Positions 1 to 5,870 are shown, numbered from the stretch's first letter. The stretch: 7,068 nucleotides of DNA from an uncultured Oscillospiraceae bacterium (GCA_947628265.1 CANQZF010000088.1:1-7068); one strand, 5' to 3'. Numbers and translations: made by a program. Notes: a model not told the origin generated them from the letters alone.

Positions 1-311
1 GCCGCATGACCCCAGAGGAGATCGCCGGGGAGTACGAGCTGGAGACGGGCAACGTCATTATTGAGACGTTCATCAAGCGGGACATCAGCCCCGCCGACAT
101 CCCGGCGGTGCTGGTCTGCTCCCACGGGCCCTTCGCCTGGGGCACGGACCCCATGAACGCCGTCCACAACGCGGTGGTGCTGGAGGAGGTGGCGTTTATG
201 GCCTTCCATGCCATGGCGCTGACCCCCGGCCTTCCCGTGATGCAGCAGGAGCTCCTGGATAAGCACTACCTGCGCAAGCACGGCGCAAATGCTTACTATG
301 GCCAGAATTGA
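1..311 (+). CDS. araD: L-ribulose-5-phosphate 4-epimerase, C-terminal part (5' end outside window)
   Basis: The visible 102 residues are the C-terminal part of a class II aldolase-like zinc epimerase that converts L-ribulose 5-phosphate to D-xylulose 5-phosphate in the cytoplasm. They match the end of the AraD/UlaF/SgbE family from memory: TPEEI...GNVI, then SHGPFAWG, whose His (codon 123-125) corresponds to a zinc ligand (His171 in E. coli AraD), then LLDKHYLRKHG and the terminal AYYGQ. The second Tyr of AYYGQ (codon 297-299) corresponds to catalytic Tyr229, and the His of DKHY (264-266) to His218. The ATG at 6 is an internal Met, since the alignment continues upstream, so the real start is off the left edge. 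The stop TGA at 309-311 is followed at once by the transketolase ribosome binding site, which implies co-transcription. UlaF or SgbE paralogues cannot be excluded without the upstream genes. Confidence 0.93.
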   Translation, partial: RMTPEEIAGEYELETGNVIIETFIKRDISPADIPAVLVCSHGPFAWGTDPMNAVHNAVVLEEVAFMAFHAMALTPGLPVMQQELLDKHYLRKHGANAYYGQN

Positions 312-316
312 GGAGG
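311..316 (+). promoter_or_regulatory. Ribosome binding site of transketolase N-terminal subunit
   Basis: AGGAGG begins on the last base of the araD stop codon. It lies 12 nt before the ATG at 329, which is somewhat long. It cannot serve an in-frame TTG at 308 because that codon is upstream of it, so it supports ATG 329 as the start. Confidence 0.7.
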
Positions 317-328
317 AAATTAGGATTT

Positions 329-1174
329 ATGACAGATACTGAAAGACGCGACCTTCAAATCAAGGCCACGAAGGTCCGCATGGGGATCGTTGAGGGCACC
401 CACGCGGCGAAGGCCGGGCACCCCGGCGGCTCCCTCAGCGCGGCGGATATGTTCACGTATCTCTACTTTAAGGAGATGAACGTGGACCCCAAGGACCCCC
501 AAAACCCGGATAGAGACCGTTTTGTCCTCTCCAAGGGCCACACCGCCCCGGGCCTCTACGCCACTTTAGCGCTGAGAGGTTTCTTCCCCTGGGAGGATTT
601 GAAGACGCTTCGGCAAATCGGCAGCCACCTCCAGGGCCACCCCAACATGAACCTGACCCCCGGCGTGGACATGTCCACCGGCTCTCTGGGCCAGGGCGTC
701 TCCGCCGCCGCCGGCATGGCCAAGGCCGCCAAGTACATGGGCAAATCTTGCCGTGTCTACACCCTTTTGGGCGACGGTGAAATTGAGGAAGGCCAGGTCT
801 GGGAGGCTTTTATGTTCGCCGCAAACTATCACTTAGACAACTTCGTGGCCATCATCGACAAGAACGGCCTCCAGATCGACGGCCCCACCAAGGAAGTCAT
901 GGACTCCGGGGACATCGCGGAGAAGCTCCGGGCCTTTGGGTTCGAGGTCGTGGAGATCAACGGCCACAGCTTTGACGAGATCGAGGCGGCGTTCAAAAAG
1001 GCCCGGGAGACCAAGGGCAAGCCCTTCGGCATCGTGATGCACACGGTAAAGGGCCTGGGCGTCAGCTACATGACCAATTCTGTCGAATGGCACGGCAAGG
1101 CCCCCAACGACGCGGAGTATGAGGTCGCCATGAACGAGCTCAGAGCGAAATTAGCGGAACTGGAGGCGGAATAA
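329..1174 (+). CDS. Transketolase, N-terminal (TPP-binding) subunit
   Basis: This 281-residue protein is the pyrophosphate-binding half of a split transketolase, which transfers two-carbon ketol units in the non-oxidative pentose phosphate pathway. Early landmarks are HPGGS with His31 and SKGHTAPGLY with His71, both equivalents of conserved active-site histidines. The thiamine diphosphate/metal motif runs from GDGE (Asp149, Glu151) to IIDKNGLQ (Asn179), the usual GDG-X(about 25-30)-N pattern. At 281 residues it lacks the pyrimidine-binding and C-terminal domains of a full-length (about 660-residue) enzyme; these are supplied by the next gene. The start is ATG 329, not the in-frame TTG at 308, because the AGGAGG lies between them. 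It follows araD by 17 bp and its stop is 1 bp from the next ATG. Xylulose 5-phosphate made by AraD is a transketolase donor, so the pairing makes metabolic sense. Split transketolases are common in Clostridia and archaea. The family call is firm; the preferred substrate is inferred. Confidence 0.96.
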   Translation: MTDTERRDLQIKATKVRMGIVEGTHAAKAGHPGGSLSAADMFTYLYFKEMNVDPKDPQNPDRDRFVLSKGHTAPGLYATLALRGFFPWEDLKTLRQIGSHLQGHPNMNLTPGVDMSTGSLGQGVSAAAGMAKAAKYMGKSCRVYTLLGDGEIEEGQVWEAFMFAANYHLDNFVAIIDKNGLQIDGPTKEVMDSGDIAEKLRAFGFEVVEINGHSFDEIEAAFKKARETKGKPFGIVMHTVKGLGVSYMTNSVEWHGKAPNDAEYEVAMNELRAKLAELEAE

Positions 1175-1175
1175 G

Positions 1176-2114
1176 ATGGCTGATGTGAAAAAGATGGCTA
1201 CCCGCGACGCCTACGGGGCGGCCCTGGCGGAGCTGGGCGAGGAGAAGCAGGACCTTGTGGTCTTTGAGGCCGACCTGGCCGCCGCCACAAAGACGGGGGT
1301 TTTCAGAAAGAAGTTCCCGGAGCGGCACTTTGAGTGCGGCATCGCGGAGGGGAACATGATGGCGGTAGCCGCCGGCGCGGCCAGCATGGGCCTGGTCCCG
1401 TTCGCCAGCTCCTTTGCCATGTTCGCGGCGGGGCGGGCCTTTGAGCAGGTGCGCAACTCCATCGGCTACCCGCACCTGAACGTGAAGATCGGCGCCACCC
1501 ACGGCGGCATTTCTGTCGGCGAGGACGGGGCCAGCCATCAGTGCTGCGAGGACTTCGCCCTGATGCGCTCCATCCCCGGCATGGTGGTCCTCTGCCCCAG
1601 CGACGCCGTGGAGGCCCGCGCCGCTGTCCGTGCCGCCTATGCGCATGAGGGCCCTGTGTATCTCCGCTTCGGGCGTCTGGCTATCCCCGTATTTCACGAC
1701 GAGGAGAACTTCAAATTTGAGATCGGCAAGGGCGAGACCTTAAAAGAGGGCGACGACGTGGCCATCATCGCCACGGGCCTCATGGTCTACGAGGCCCTGG
1801 AGGCCGCCGAGCAGCTGAAAAATGAGGGCGTCCACGCCCGGGTCATCAACATCTGCACCATAAAACCGCTGGACGAGGAGATTGTCCTGAAGGCGGCCCG
1901 TGAGTGCGGGAAGATCGTCACCGCCGAGGAGCACTCCATCATTGGCGGCCTTGGCGAGGCTGTCTGCGCCGTCGTCGCCGAGTCCGGCGTCCCCTGCAAG
2001 GTAAAGCGCGTGGGCGTCAACGACGAGTTCGGCCACTCCGGCCCCGCCGTGCCGCTGCTCAAACAGTTCGGCCTCTCTGCCGAGAATATCGTAAAGGTCG
2101 CAAAGGAGCTTTGA
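1176..2114 (+). CDS. Transketolase, C-terminal subunit
   Basis: This 312-residue protein is the second half of the split transketolase and carries the pyrimidine-binding and C-terminal domains. The motif CGIAEGNM contains Glu58, the conserved glutamate that activates the thiamine ring in the partner's active site. THGGISVGEDGASHQ carries His109 and His121, which correspond to substrate-contacting positions of the pyrimidine domain. The C-terminal domain begins near residue 185 (GDDVAIIATGLMVYEAL) and includes the typical EEHSIIGGLGEAV stretch near residue 250. The start ATG is 1 nt after the upstream stop TAA, with GGAGG at 1162-1166 and a 9-nt spacing, so translation is probably coupled and yields the two subunits in equal amounts. 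A 1-deoxyxylulose-5-phosphate synthase or pyruvate dehydrogenase E1 beta relative was considered, but the adjoining subunit and the GIAEGNM context favour transketolase. Confidence 0.96.
   Translation: MADVKKMATRDAYGAALAELGEEKQDLVVFEADLAAATKTGVFRKKFPERHFECGIAEGNMMAVAAGAASMGLVPFASSFAMFAAGRAFEQVRNSIGYPHLNVKIGATHGGISVGEDGASHQCCEDFALMRSIPGMVVLCPSDAVEARAAVRAAYAHEGPVYLRFGRLAIPVFHDEENFKFEIGKGETLKEGDDVAIIATGLMVYEALEAAEQLKNEGVHARVINICTIKPLDEEIVLKAARECGKIVTAEEHSIIGGLGEAVCAVVAESGVPCKVKRVGVNDEFGHSGPAVPLLKQFGLSAENIVKVAKEL
2103..2108 (+). promoter_or_regulatory. Ribosome binding site that fixes the GTG start of the aminopeptidase
   Basis: AAGGAG lies inside the last codons of the transketolase C-terminal subunit. 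It is 11 nt from GTG 2120 but only 2 nt from the alternative TTG 2111, so the GTG is the better start. Placement inside the upstream gene implies translational coupling. Confidence 0.7.
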
Positions 2115-2119
2115 AAACC

Positions 2120-3460
2120 GTGAGCAATTATCTTTCGCCGGAGCTTTTGGAGTCGTTCAGCGCGGACTTTGACGCGGATCGGGCCAACAAGGTGGCCCGG
2201 GACGCGGTGATGACCAACGGCCTCAACAAGAGCTGCCTCAACAACGATGTCCGCCGCCACACCACCCACACCTTCTCCCTGACCTTGAAGCAGGGGTCCG
2301 TCACCAATCAGAAGGCCAGCGGGCGCTGCTGGCTCTTCGCCGCCATGAACGTCATGCGCGCCCGGATCATCAAGAAGTGGAATTTAAAGGATTTTGAGCT
2401 TTCCCAGAACTATATGCTCTTCTGGGATAAGCTGGAAAAGTCCAACTATTTCCTGGAAAATATTTTGGACACTCTCGCGGAGCCCACCGGCAGCCGGCTT
2501 CTCGACTTCCTCCTGCGGGACCCCGTTGGCGACGGGGGACAGTGGGACATGATGGCAAATCTGGTGAACAAGTACGGCGTGGTCCCTAAGGAGGCCATGC
2601 CTGAGACCGCCGTGTCCTCCGCCACCCGGGAGATGTGCCGGGTGGTGACGGAGCTTTTGCGCACCGACGCCGTCGTCCTCCGCCGCAAGGCCGCCGAGGG
2701 CGCGGACAGGGCGGCCCTCACGGGGGAGAAGGAGGGGATGCTCCGCGACATCTACCGCGTTCTCGTCATCTGCCTGGGCGAGCCCCCCAGAACCGTGGAC
2801 TTTGAGGTCCGGGACAAGGACGACAACTTCATCCGCGACCGGGGCCTCACCCCACAAGAATTTTTCAAAAAGTACGTGGATATGGACCTTGGCGACTACA
2901 TAAGCCTCATTAACGCCCCCACCGCCGACAAGCCCTACTACCGCCGCTTCACCGTGAAGATGCTGGGCAACGTCCGGGAGGGAAGTCCTGTCTGCTACTT
3001 AAACCTCCCGTCGGAGGAGCTGAAGGCCGCCGCTATCGCCCAGATGCAAGACGGCGAGCCCGTCTGGTTCGGCTGTGACGTGGGCGCCCGCGCCCAGCGG
3101 GACACCGGGCTTCTGGACCTTGATTGCTACGACTTTGAGAACACCCTGAACATCCGCCTCTCCATGACCAAGGCCGAGCGGCTGGACTACGGCCAGAGCA
3201 TGATGACCCACGCCATGGTCTTCCAGGGCGTGAACCTGGACGACGACGGCAAGCCCACCCGCTGGCGGGTGGAGAACAGCTGGGGCGACGAGCCCGGCCA
3301 GAAGGGCTATTACGTCATGTCCGACGCATGGTTTGACGAGTACATGTACCAGGTGGTGGTCAACAAGAAGTATCTGACTCCCGAGCAGCTGGCGGCCCTG
3401 GAGACCCCCGTCATCGAGCTTGCGCCGTGGGACCCCATGGGATCCCTGGCGGGGCGTTAA
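2120..3460 (+). CDS. pepC: Aminopeptidase C / bleomycin hydrolase family (peptidase C1B)
   Basis: This 446-residue cytoplasmic cysteine peptidase removes N-terminal residues from peptides; the family forms a hexameric barrel with the active sites inside. The papain-like catalytic set is complete: Gln64 (oxyanion hole) and Cys70 in NQKASGRCWLF, His364 in MTHAMVF, and Asn386 in VENSWG. Length fits the family (about 440-450). The C-terminus WDPMGSLA resembles the usual PepC tail, whose last residues reach into the active site and set aminopeptidase specificity; here two extra residues (Gly-Arg) follow that Ala. The start is GTG 2120, 5 bp after the transketolase stop. A reading frame open back to 1904 exists but lies inside the transketolase gene. 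There is no sugar link, so it is probably carried along in the operon. I see no canonical terminator close behind it; the next T-run hairpin is at 4101-4140. Confidence is high for family, lower for the exact tail function. Confidence 0.95.
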   Translation: MSNYLSPELLESFSADFDADRANKVARDAVMTNGLNKSCLNNDVRRHTTHTFSLTLKQGSVTNQKASGRCWLFAAMNVMRARIIKKWNLKDFELSQNYMLFWDKLEKSNYFLENILDTLAEPTGSRLLDFLLRDPVGDGGQWDMMANLVNKYGVVPKEAMPETAVSSATREMCRVVTELLRTDAVVLRRKAAEGADRAALTGEKEGMLRDIYRVLVICLGEPPRTVDFEVRDKDDNFIRDRGLTPQEFFKKYVDMDLGDYISLINAPTADKPYYRRFTVKMLGNVREGSPVCYLNLPSEELKAAAIAQMQDGEPVWFGCDVGARAQRDTGLLDLDCYDFENTLNIRLSMTKAERLDYGQSMMTHAMVFQGVNLDDDGKPTRWRVENSWGDEPGQKGYYVMSDAWFDEYMYQVVVNKKYLTPEQLAALETPVIELAPWDPMGSLAGR

Positions 3461-3537
3461 AAAAGGGGTGCCGCCCTTTTGGGCGACGGGGCCCTCCGGG
3501 GGTTTTAAAAAGGATGCCGCCCTTTTGGGGCGGCGGG
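3461..3537 (+). repeat. Two near-identical GC hairpin units in tandem
   Basis: Copy 1 (3461-3490) and copy 2 (3507-3537) share an A-run, then GGxTGCCGCCCTTTTGGG and a GC-rich tail, about 47 bp apart. Each folds into a hairpin: CGCCC/GGGCG around TTTT in copy 1 (3472-3485), and a 7-bp stem GCCGCCC/GGGCGGC in copy 2 (3516-3534). Copy 1 starts at the stop codon of the aminopeptidase. Neither stem is followed by a proper T-run, so they are poor terminators. Copy 2 abuts the 18-bp inverted repeat at 3540. Confidence 0.75.
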
Positions 3538-3539
3538 AT

Positions 3540-3580
3540 CTACTTTCCGCTCTTTGATTTCGTCAAAGAGCGGAAAGTAG
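3540..3580. repeat. Perfect 18-bp inverted repeat, 5-nt loop
   Basis: CTACTTTCCGCTCTTTGA (3540-3557) is followed by TTTCG and the exact reverse complement (3563-3580). The stem is long and perfect but has no flanking T-run on either strand, so it is not a standard Rho-independent terminator. It could be a mobile palindromic element, an RNA processing or stabilising hairpin at the 3' end of the aminopeptidase message, or a transposon-derived terminal repeat. I infer it is likely to be multicopy in the genome but cannot test that here. Confidence 0.85.
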
Positions 3581-3655
3581 CAAAGGGGAGAAAACGATTA
3601 AGGGGCGCTCTGTAGCCTTAAGCCTCTACGTTATACTGGCGGGTCGGCTCCCGCA

Positions 3656-3853
3656 GTGGTGGTCGATACATCTGGGTGGAACCATATCCGCGCGGATGTT
3701 GTCGAATTGAGAAGCGTCTATTTCCGCGTAAGCCCGAATTATAAATTCGGGCGACGCTGCCCGGGTGGTGGACGGGAGTCTCTGCGTCTACCCTCCGCCG
3801 CGCTACATTGTCTGTTGTCGTGTGGTGGTCGGGAGAGAAGCGTCTATATCCGC
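3656..3853 (+). repeat. Degenerate interspersed repeat family (GTGGTGG ... GCGTCTA ... TCCGC)
   Basis: GTGGTGG followed by (T/A)CG occurs at 3656, 3765 and 3822. GCGTCTA occurs at 3714, 3784 and 3840, in the last two cases 18-19 nt after GTGGTGG. The 19-mers at 3709-3727 and 3835-3853 (GAGAAGCGTCTATxTCCGC) differ at one base. TGTTGTCG occurs at 3697 and 3813. Spacing is irregular (55-109 nt), so this is neither a CRISPR array nor a clean tandem repeat. It resembles diverged copies of a unit of roughly 56 nt. Confidence 0.65.
3732..3752. repeat. 9-bp palindrome with 3-nt centre
   Basis: GCCCGAATT, ATA, AATTCGGGC form a perfect hairpin. It sits inside the second unit of the GTGGTGG/GCGTCTA repeats and interrupts it, as if inserted. 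There is no T-run behind it. Confidence 0.7.
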
Positions 3854-4053
3854 TGGCGCTGGCGCTTTGCGCCTCGCGCATCGCTGGTGCGGTGAGCGGG
3901 AGGGTTTGGAAACCTCCCCTATGAGAAATTTGATAGATTTTCCTATTAAAACGCAACAACCTGTAATAAAACCGTAGGGGCGGGTCCCCGCCCGAGTTCC
4001 GGGGGCAAGGGGCGCAGCCCCCTGCGATAGAGCGCTTGCGTGGACGCAAAAAC

Positions 4054-4084
4054 GCCCCGACGGCGCTGTCGCTTCCGTCGGGGC
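4054..4084. repeat. 10-bp GC-rich hairpin
   Basis: GCCCCGACGG (4054-4063) pairs perfectly with CCGTCGGGGC (4075-4084) around an 11-nt loop. It is followed by CCCC/GGGGGG and no T-run, so it is a strong RNA hairpin without a terminator tail on the + strand. On the - strand the downstream sequence is GTTTTTGCG (T-run at 4048-4052), which makes it a possible terminator for - strand read-through from the polyphosphate kinase gene. Confidence 0.65.
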
Positions 4085-4100
4085 TCCCCGGGGGGTTTCT

Positions 4101-4140
4101 CCAGTTAGGGGGCCCGTAGGCCTCCTAACTGGTCGTTTTT
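4101..4140 (+). terminator. Rho-independent terminator candidate, 14-bp stem, CGTA loop
   Basis: CCAGTTAGG (4101-4109) pairs with CCTAACTGG (4124-4132). The stem continues through a G-T wobble and GGCC/GGCC to a CGTA tetraloop (4115-4118). TTTTT follows at 4136-4140 after three bases. This is the first well-formed + strand terminator after the aminopeptidase stop, 640 bp downstream, so the operon's transcript may carry the whole repeat mosaic. Confidence 0.7.
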
Positions 4141-4152
4141 AAAAGGAGGAGT

Positions 4153-4200
4153 CCAGAGGGGGGAAAATCGAAATCCCCCCTCTGGTCCTTTTCTTCCTTT
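4153..4200. terminator. Strong hairpin with T-rich tail, possibly bidirectional
   Basis: CCAGAGGGGGGA (4153-4164) pairs with TCCCCCCTCTGG (4174-4185), a perfect 12-bp stem with a 9-nt loop. On the + strand it is followed by TCCTTTTCTTCCTTT. On the - strand it is followed by ACTCCTCCTTTT. It lies between converging genes, which fits a two-way terminator, although neither tail is a clean uninterrupted T-run. Confidence 0.55.
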
Positions 4201-4204
4201 GCTC

Positions 4205-4226
4205 GGGCCGCCGTGGGCGGCGGCCC
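4205..4226. repeat. 9-bp GC palindrome
   Basis: GGGCCGCCG, TGGG, CGGCGGCCC form a perfect hairpin followed by CCTACGG. The reverse complement of its right flank (4223-4232) repeats the word CCGTAGGGGC seen at 3972-3981, so both may derive from one palindromic repeat family. No T-run follows. Confidence 0.65.
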
Positions 4227-4271
4227 CTACGGCGGGGGAAGCGGGACAAAAGAATGGAAAGAAATTTTATC

Positions 4272-4297
4272 TGCCGCCTTAAGGCGGCAACCTTTTT
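4272..4297. terminator. Hairpin at the end of the polyphosphate kinase gene, with + strand T-run
   Basis: TGCCGCCTTAAGGCGGCA (4272-4289) is an 18-bp palindrome, a 7-bp stem with a TTAA loop. On the + strand it is followed by ACC and TTTTT (4293-4297), which overlaps the complement of the kinase stop codon. On the - strand it sits 6 nt after the stop TAA and is followed by AGATAAAATTTC, a weaker tail. It probably separates the two converging units. Confidence 0.6.
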
Positions 4298-5798
4298 ATC
4301 TCCCGCTCTTCATCCCCCGGACCACGTTCTCCTCCACCGCCCGCTCCAAAGCGTCGGTGACGATCTGGAGGGTGCGGATGCGGGCGTATTTTTTGTCCAC
4401 GGATTCGATGATGTACCATGGCGCGTACTCCGTGCTGGTCTTTTGGAGCATATCCTCCACCGCTTGCTCGTACTGGGGCCACTTGTCCCGGTTGCGCCAG
4501 TCCTCGTCGGTGATCTTCCACTGCTTCTCCGGGGTGTTCTGACGGGCTTCGAAGCGCTCAAGCTGGGTGTCCGGGTCGATGTGGATCCAGAACTTCAGCA
4601 CCACGGTGCCCCAGTCCGTCAGCTCCTTCTCGAATTCGTTGATCTCCCCGTAGGCCCGCTTCCAGTCGTTTTCGGAGCAGAAGCCCTCGATGCGCTCCAC
4701 CATCACCCGGCCGTACCAGGTGCGGTCGAAGATGGCGATGTGGCCGCTGCGGGGGAGCTTTGTCCAGAACCGCCACAGGAAGTGTCGGGCCTTCTCGCCG
4801 GGGGTGGGGCTGGCGATGGGGATCACGTCAAAGCCACGGGGGTCCAGGGGATAGGTGAGCCGGCGGATATTCCCGCCCTTCCCGGCGGCGTCCCAGCCCT
4901 CATAGCAGATGACCACGGGGATCTTCTTGCGGTAGATCTGGTTGTGGAGCCGCGCCAACTTCTCCTGTAGCTGTTTGAGCTTCTTATCGTACTTGTCCGG
5001 GTCGATGGTGGCGGTGAGGTCCGCGTCCTTCTGGGAGGGATAGCCCAGAAGCGGGAACTGCCGGCCCGTGGGGGCACCCTCGTAGCGCCCCGCAATGATG
5101 GCCCTGTCCACGGTGCCGGTGATAGCCGTCAGCGCCTCGTAGAGGGCGTTTTTCCGGTTCTCCCCGTCCAAAATATGCCAGGGCGCCGTGACGCCGGTGG
5201 CCTCCATGAACTGGTCGTAGGCCCGCAAAAACTGCTCATATTCCTGCTGCTGCCAGAGGTCGTCCCCGGAGACCCGCCACTGGGTGTCCCGGTTCTCCCG
5301 AAGGTCCGTGATGCGCCGCAGCTGCTCCTCCCTGGAGATGTGCAAAAAGAGCTTTATGAGCACATACCCGTTGTCCCGAAGCTGTCGCTCCAGGGTGTTG
5401 CAGGACTCCACCCGCCGCTCGTATTCCTCCCGGGAGATCTCCCGGCGCAGGTACTTGCCCACCACGTCCTCCATCCAGCCCGTGTCCATGAACAGGAATT
5501 TGCCGGTCTCCGGGAGGACGTCGAAGAACTTTTTGAGGAAGGGGTAGCGCTCCTCGTACTCCGGGACCCGGCCGAAATTCTTCACCGAGAAGAACCGGGG
5601 GTCCATCTCGCAGATGAGCTCCCGAATGAGGTTGCCCTTCCCGGCGCAATCCCAGCCCTCCACCATCACGATGACGGGCAGCTTCGCCTCCCGGATGGCC
5701 TGTTGCTGGCCCACCAGCACCGTCCGCATCCGCTGGGTCTCCGCCTTGCGCGCGGCCTTGTCCGGCTCGCCGTCCTTTATTTTGAGATTTACGATCAT
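4296..5798 (-). CDS. Two-domain polyphosphate kinase 2 (polyphosphate:AMP phosphotransferase type)
   Basis: This 500-residue cytoplasmic enzyme has two PPK2 modules in tandem, the layout of the class that phosphorylates AMP to ADP with polyphosphate (Pap type, about 480-500 residues). Module 1 has a Walker A, GWDCAGKG, at residues 48-55 (Lys54) and a divergent Walker B region, MDTGWMEDVV, at Asp105. Module 2 has GWDAAGKGG at 301-309 (Lys307) and the canonical FDRTWYGR with Asp358, Arg359 and Arg364. Module 2 is therefore the likely catalytic half, and module 1 lacks the arginines of the DRxWYxR motif. The start is the ATG at 5798: AAGGAGG (5814-5808) is 9 nt upstream of it and only 3 nt from the other ATG at 5804, and in-frame starts back to 5849 would lie upstream of the ribosome binding site. 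It is monocistronic as far as can be seen, with its own promoter and a convergent hairpin at its end. AMP specificity is inferred from domain layout. Confidence 0.93.
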   Translation of the reverse strand: MIVNLKIKDGEPDKAARKAETQRMRTVLVGQQQAIREAKLPVIVMVEGWDCAGKGNLIRELICEMDPRFFSVKNFGRVPEYEERYPFLKKFFDVLPETGKFLFMDTGWMEDVVGKYLRREISREEYERRVESCNTLERQLRDNGYVLIKLFLHISREEQLRRITDLRENRDTQWRVSGDDLWQQQEYEQFLRAYDQFMEATGVTAPWHILDGENRKNALYEALTAITGTVDRAIIAGRYEGAPTGRQFPLLGYPSQKDADLTATIDPDKYDKKLKQLQEKLARLHNQIYRKKIPVVICYEGWDAAGKGGNIRRLTYPLDPRGFDVIPIASPTPGEKARHFLWRFWTKLPRSGHIAIFDRTWYGRVMVERIEGFCSENDWKRAYGEINEFEKELTDWGTVVLKFWIHIDPDTQLERFEARQNTPEKQWKITDEDWRNRDKWPQYEQAVEDMLQKTSTEYAPWYIIESVDKKYARIRTLQIVTDALERAVEENVVRGMKSGR

Positions 5799-5807
5799 GA
5801 CCATGCG

Positions 5808-5814
5808 CCTCCTT
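5808..5814 (-). promoter_or_regulatory. Ribosome binding site of the polyphosphate kinase
   Basis: Full AAGGAGG on the - strand. Spacing is 9 nt to the ATG at 5798 and 3 nt to the ATG at 5804, which selects the shorter protein. Confidence 0.8.
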
Positions 5815-5839
5815 ATAATATTTAATGTATCATAGGAAT

Positions 5840-5868
5840 AAAATAGCACACATATGTCGATTTGTCAA
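5840..5868 (-). promoter_or_regulatory. Sigma-A promoter of the polyphosphate kinase
   Basis: On the - strand, TTGACA (5868-5863, perfect -35) is followed by 17 nt and TATTTT (5845-5840, -10). This predicts a start near 5833 and a leader of about 35 nt before the ATG at 5798. TATGAT at 5834-5829 is a closer -10 match but lies 28 nt from the -35, too far. Confidence 0.75.
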
Positions 5869-5870
5869 AA

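Larger units (their letters stand above)
3581..4295. other. Long intergenic repeat mosaic without a credible gene
   Basis: About 715 bp between the inverted repeat and the stop codon of the convergent polyphosphate kinase gene. Open frames here are short, arginine- or proline-rich and lack ribosome binding sites; the longest (3618-4049, - strand) looks like translated repeat. Contents from left to right: a hairpin at 3635-3657, the GTGGTGG/GCGTCTA repeats at 3656-3853, a 9-bp palindrome at 3732-3752, an AT-rich island at about 3920-3972 inside otherwise GC-rich sequence, then a train of hairpins from 3974 to 4289. A 10-nt word CCGTAGGGGC occurs at 3972-3981 and inverted at 4223-4232. The structure suggests accumulated palindromic elements rather than a decayed gene. 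Confidence 0.7.

Noticed and set aside
1904..2119. Upstream extension of the aminopeptidase frame
   Set aside because: It lies within the transketolase gene and encodes Arg-rich sequence unlike the family. The ribosome binding site at 2103-2108 points to GTG 2120.
3600..3700. tRNA-like or riboswitch-like fold
   Set aside because: Only one small hairpin (3635-3657) is evident. No cloverleaf arms, T-loop or known aptamer core could be assembled.
3656..3853. CRISPR array
   Set aside because: The repeated words are short, diverged and irregularly spaced (about 55-109 nt), without uniform spacers or cas genes.
3921..3977. 18-codon open frame (MRNLIDFPIKTQQPVIKP) in the AT-rich island
   Set aside because: There is no ribosome binding site before the ATG (the upstream bases are CCTCCCCT), and it is too short to support from sequence alone.
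3618..4049. 143-codon open frame on the - strand in the intergenic region
   Set aside because: It is Arg/Pro-rich without a recognisable domain, crosses the repeat words and hairpins, and has no good ribosome binding site. It looks like translated repeat DNA.
4254..4970. 238-codon + strand open frame antisense to the polyphosphate kinase
   Set aside because: It is the complement of GC-rich codons in a clearly identified PPK2 gene, with Leu/Val/His-rich text and no motif.
5175..5825. 216-codon + strand open frame antisense to PPK2 module 1
   Set aside because: Same reason: it is a shadow of a gene with recognisable Walker motifs on the other strand.
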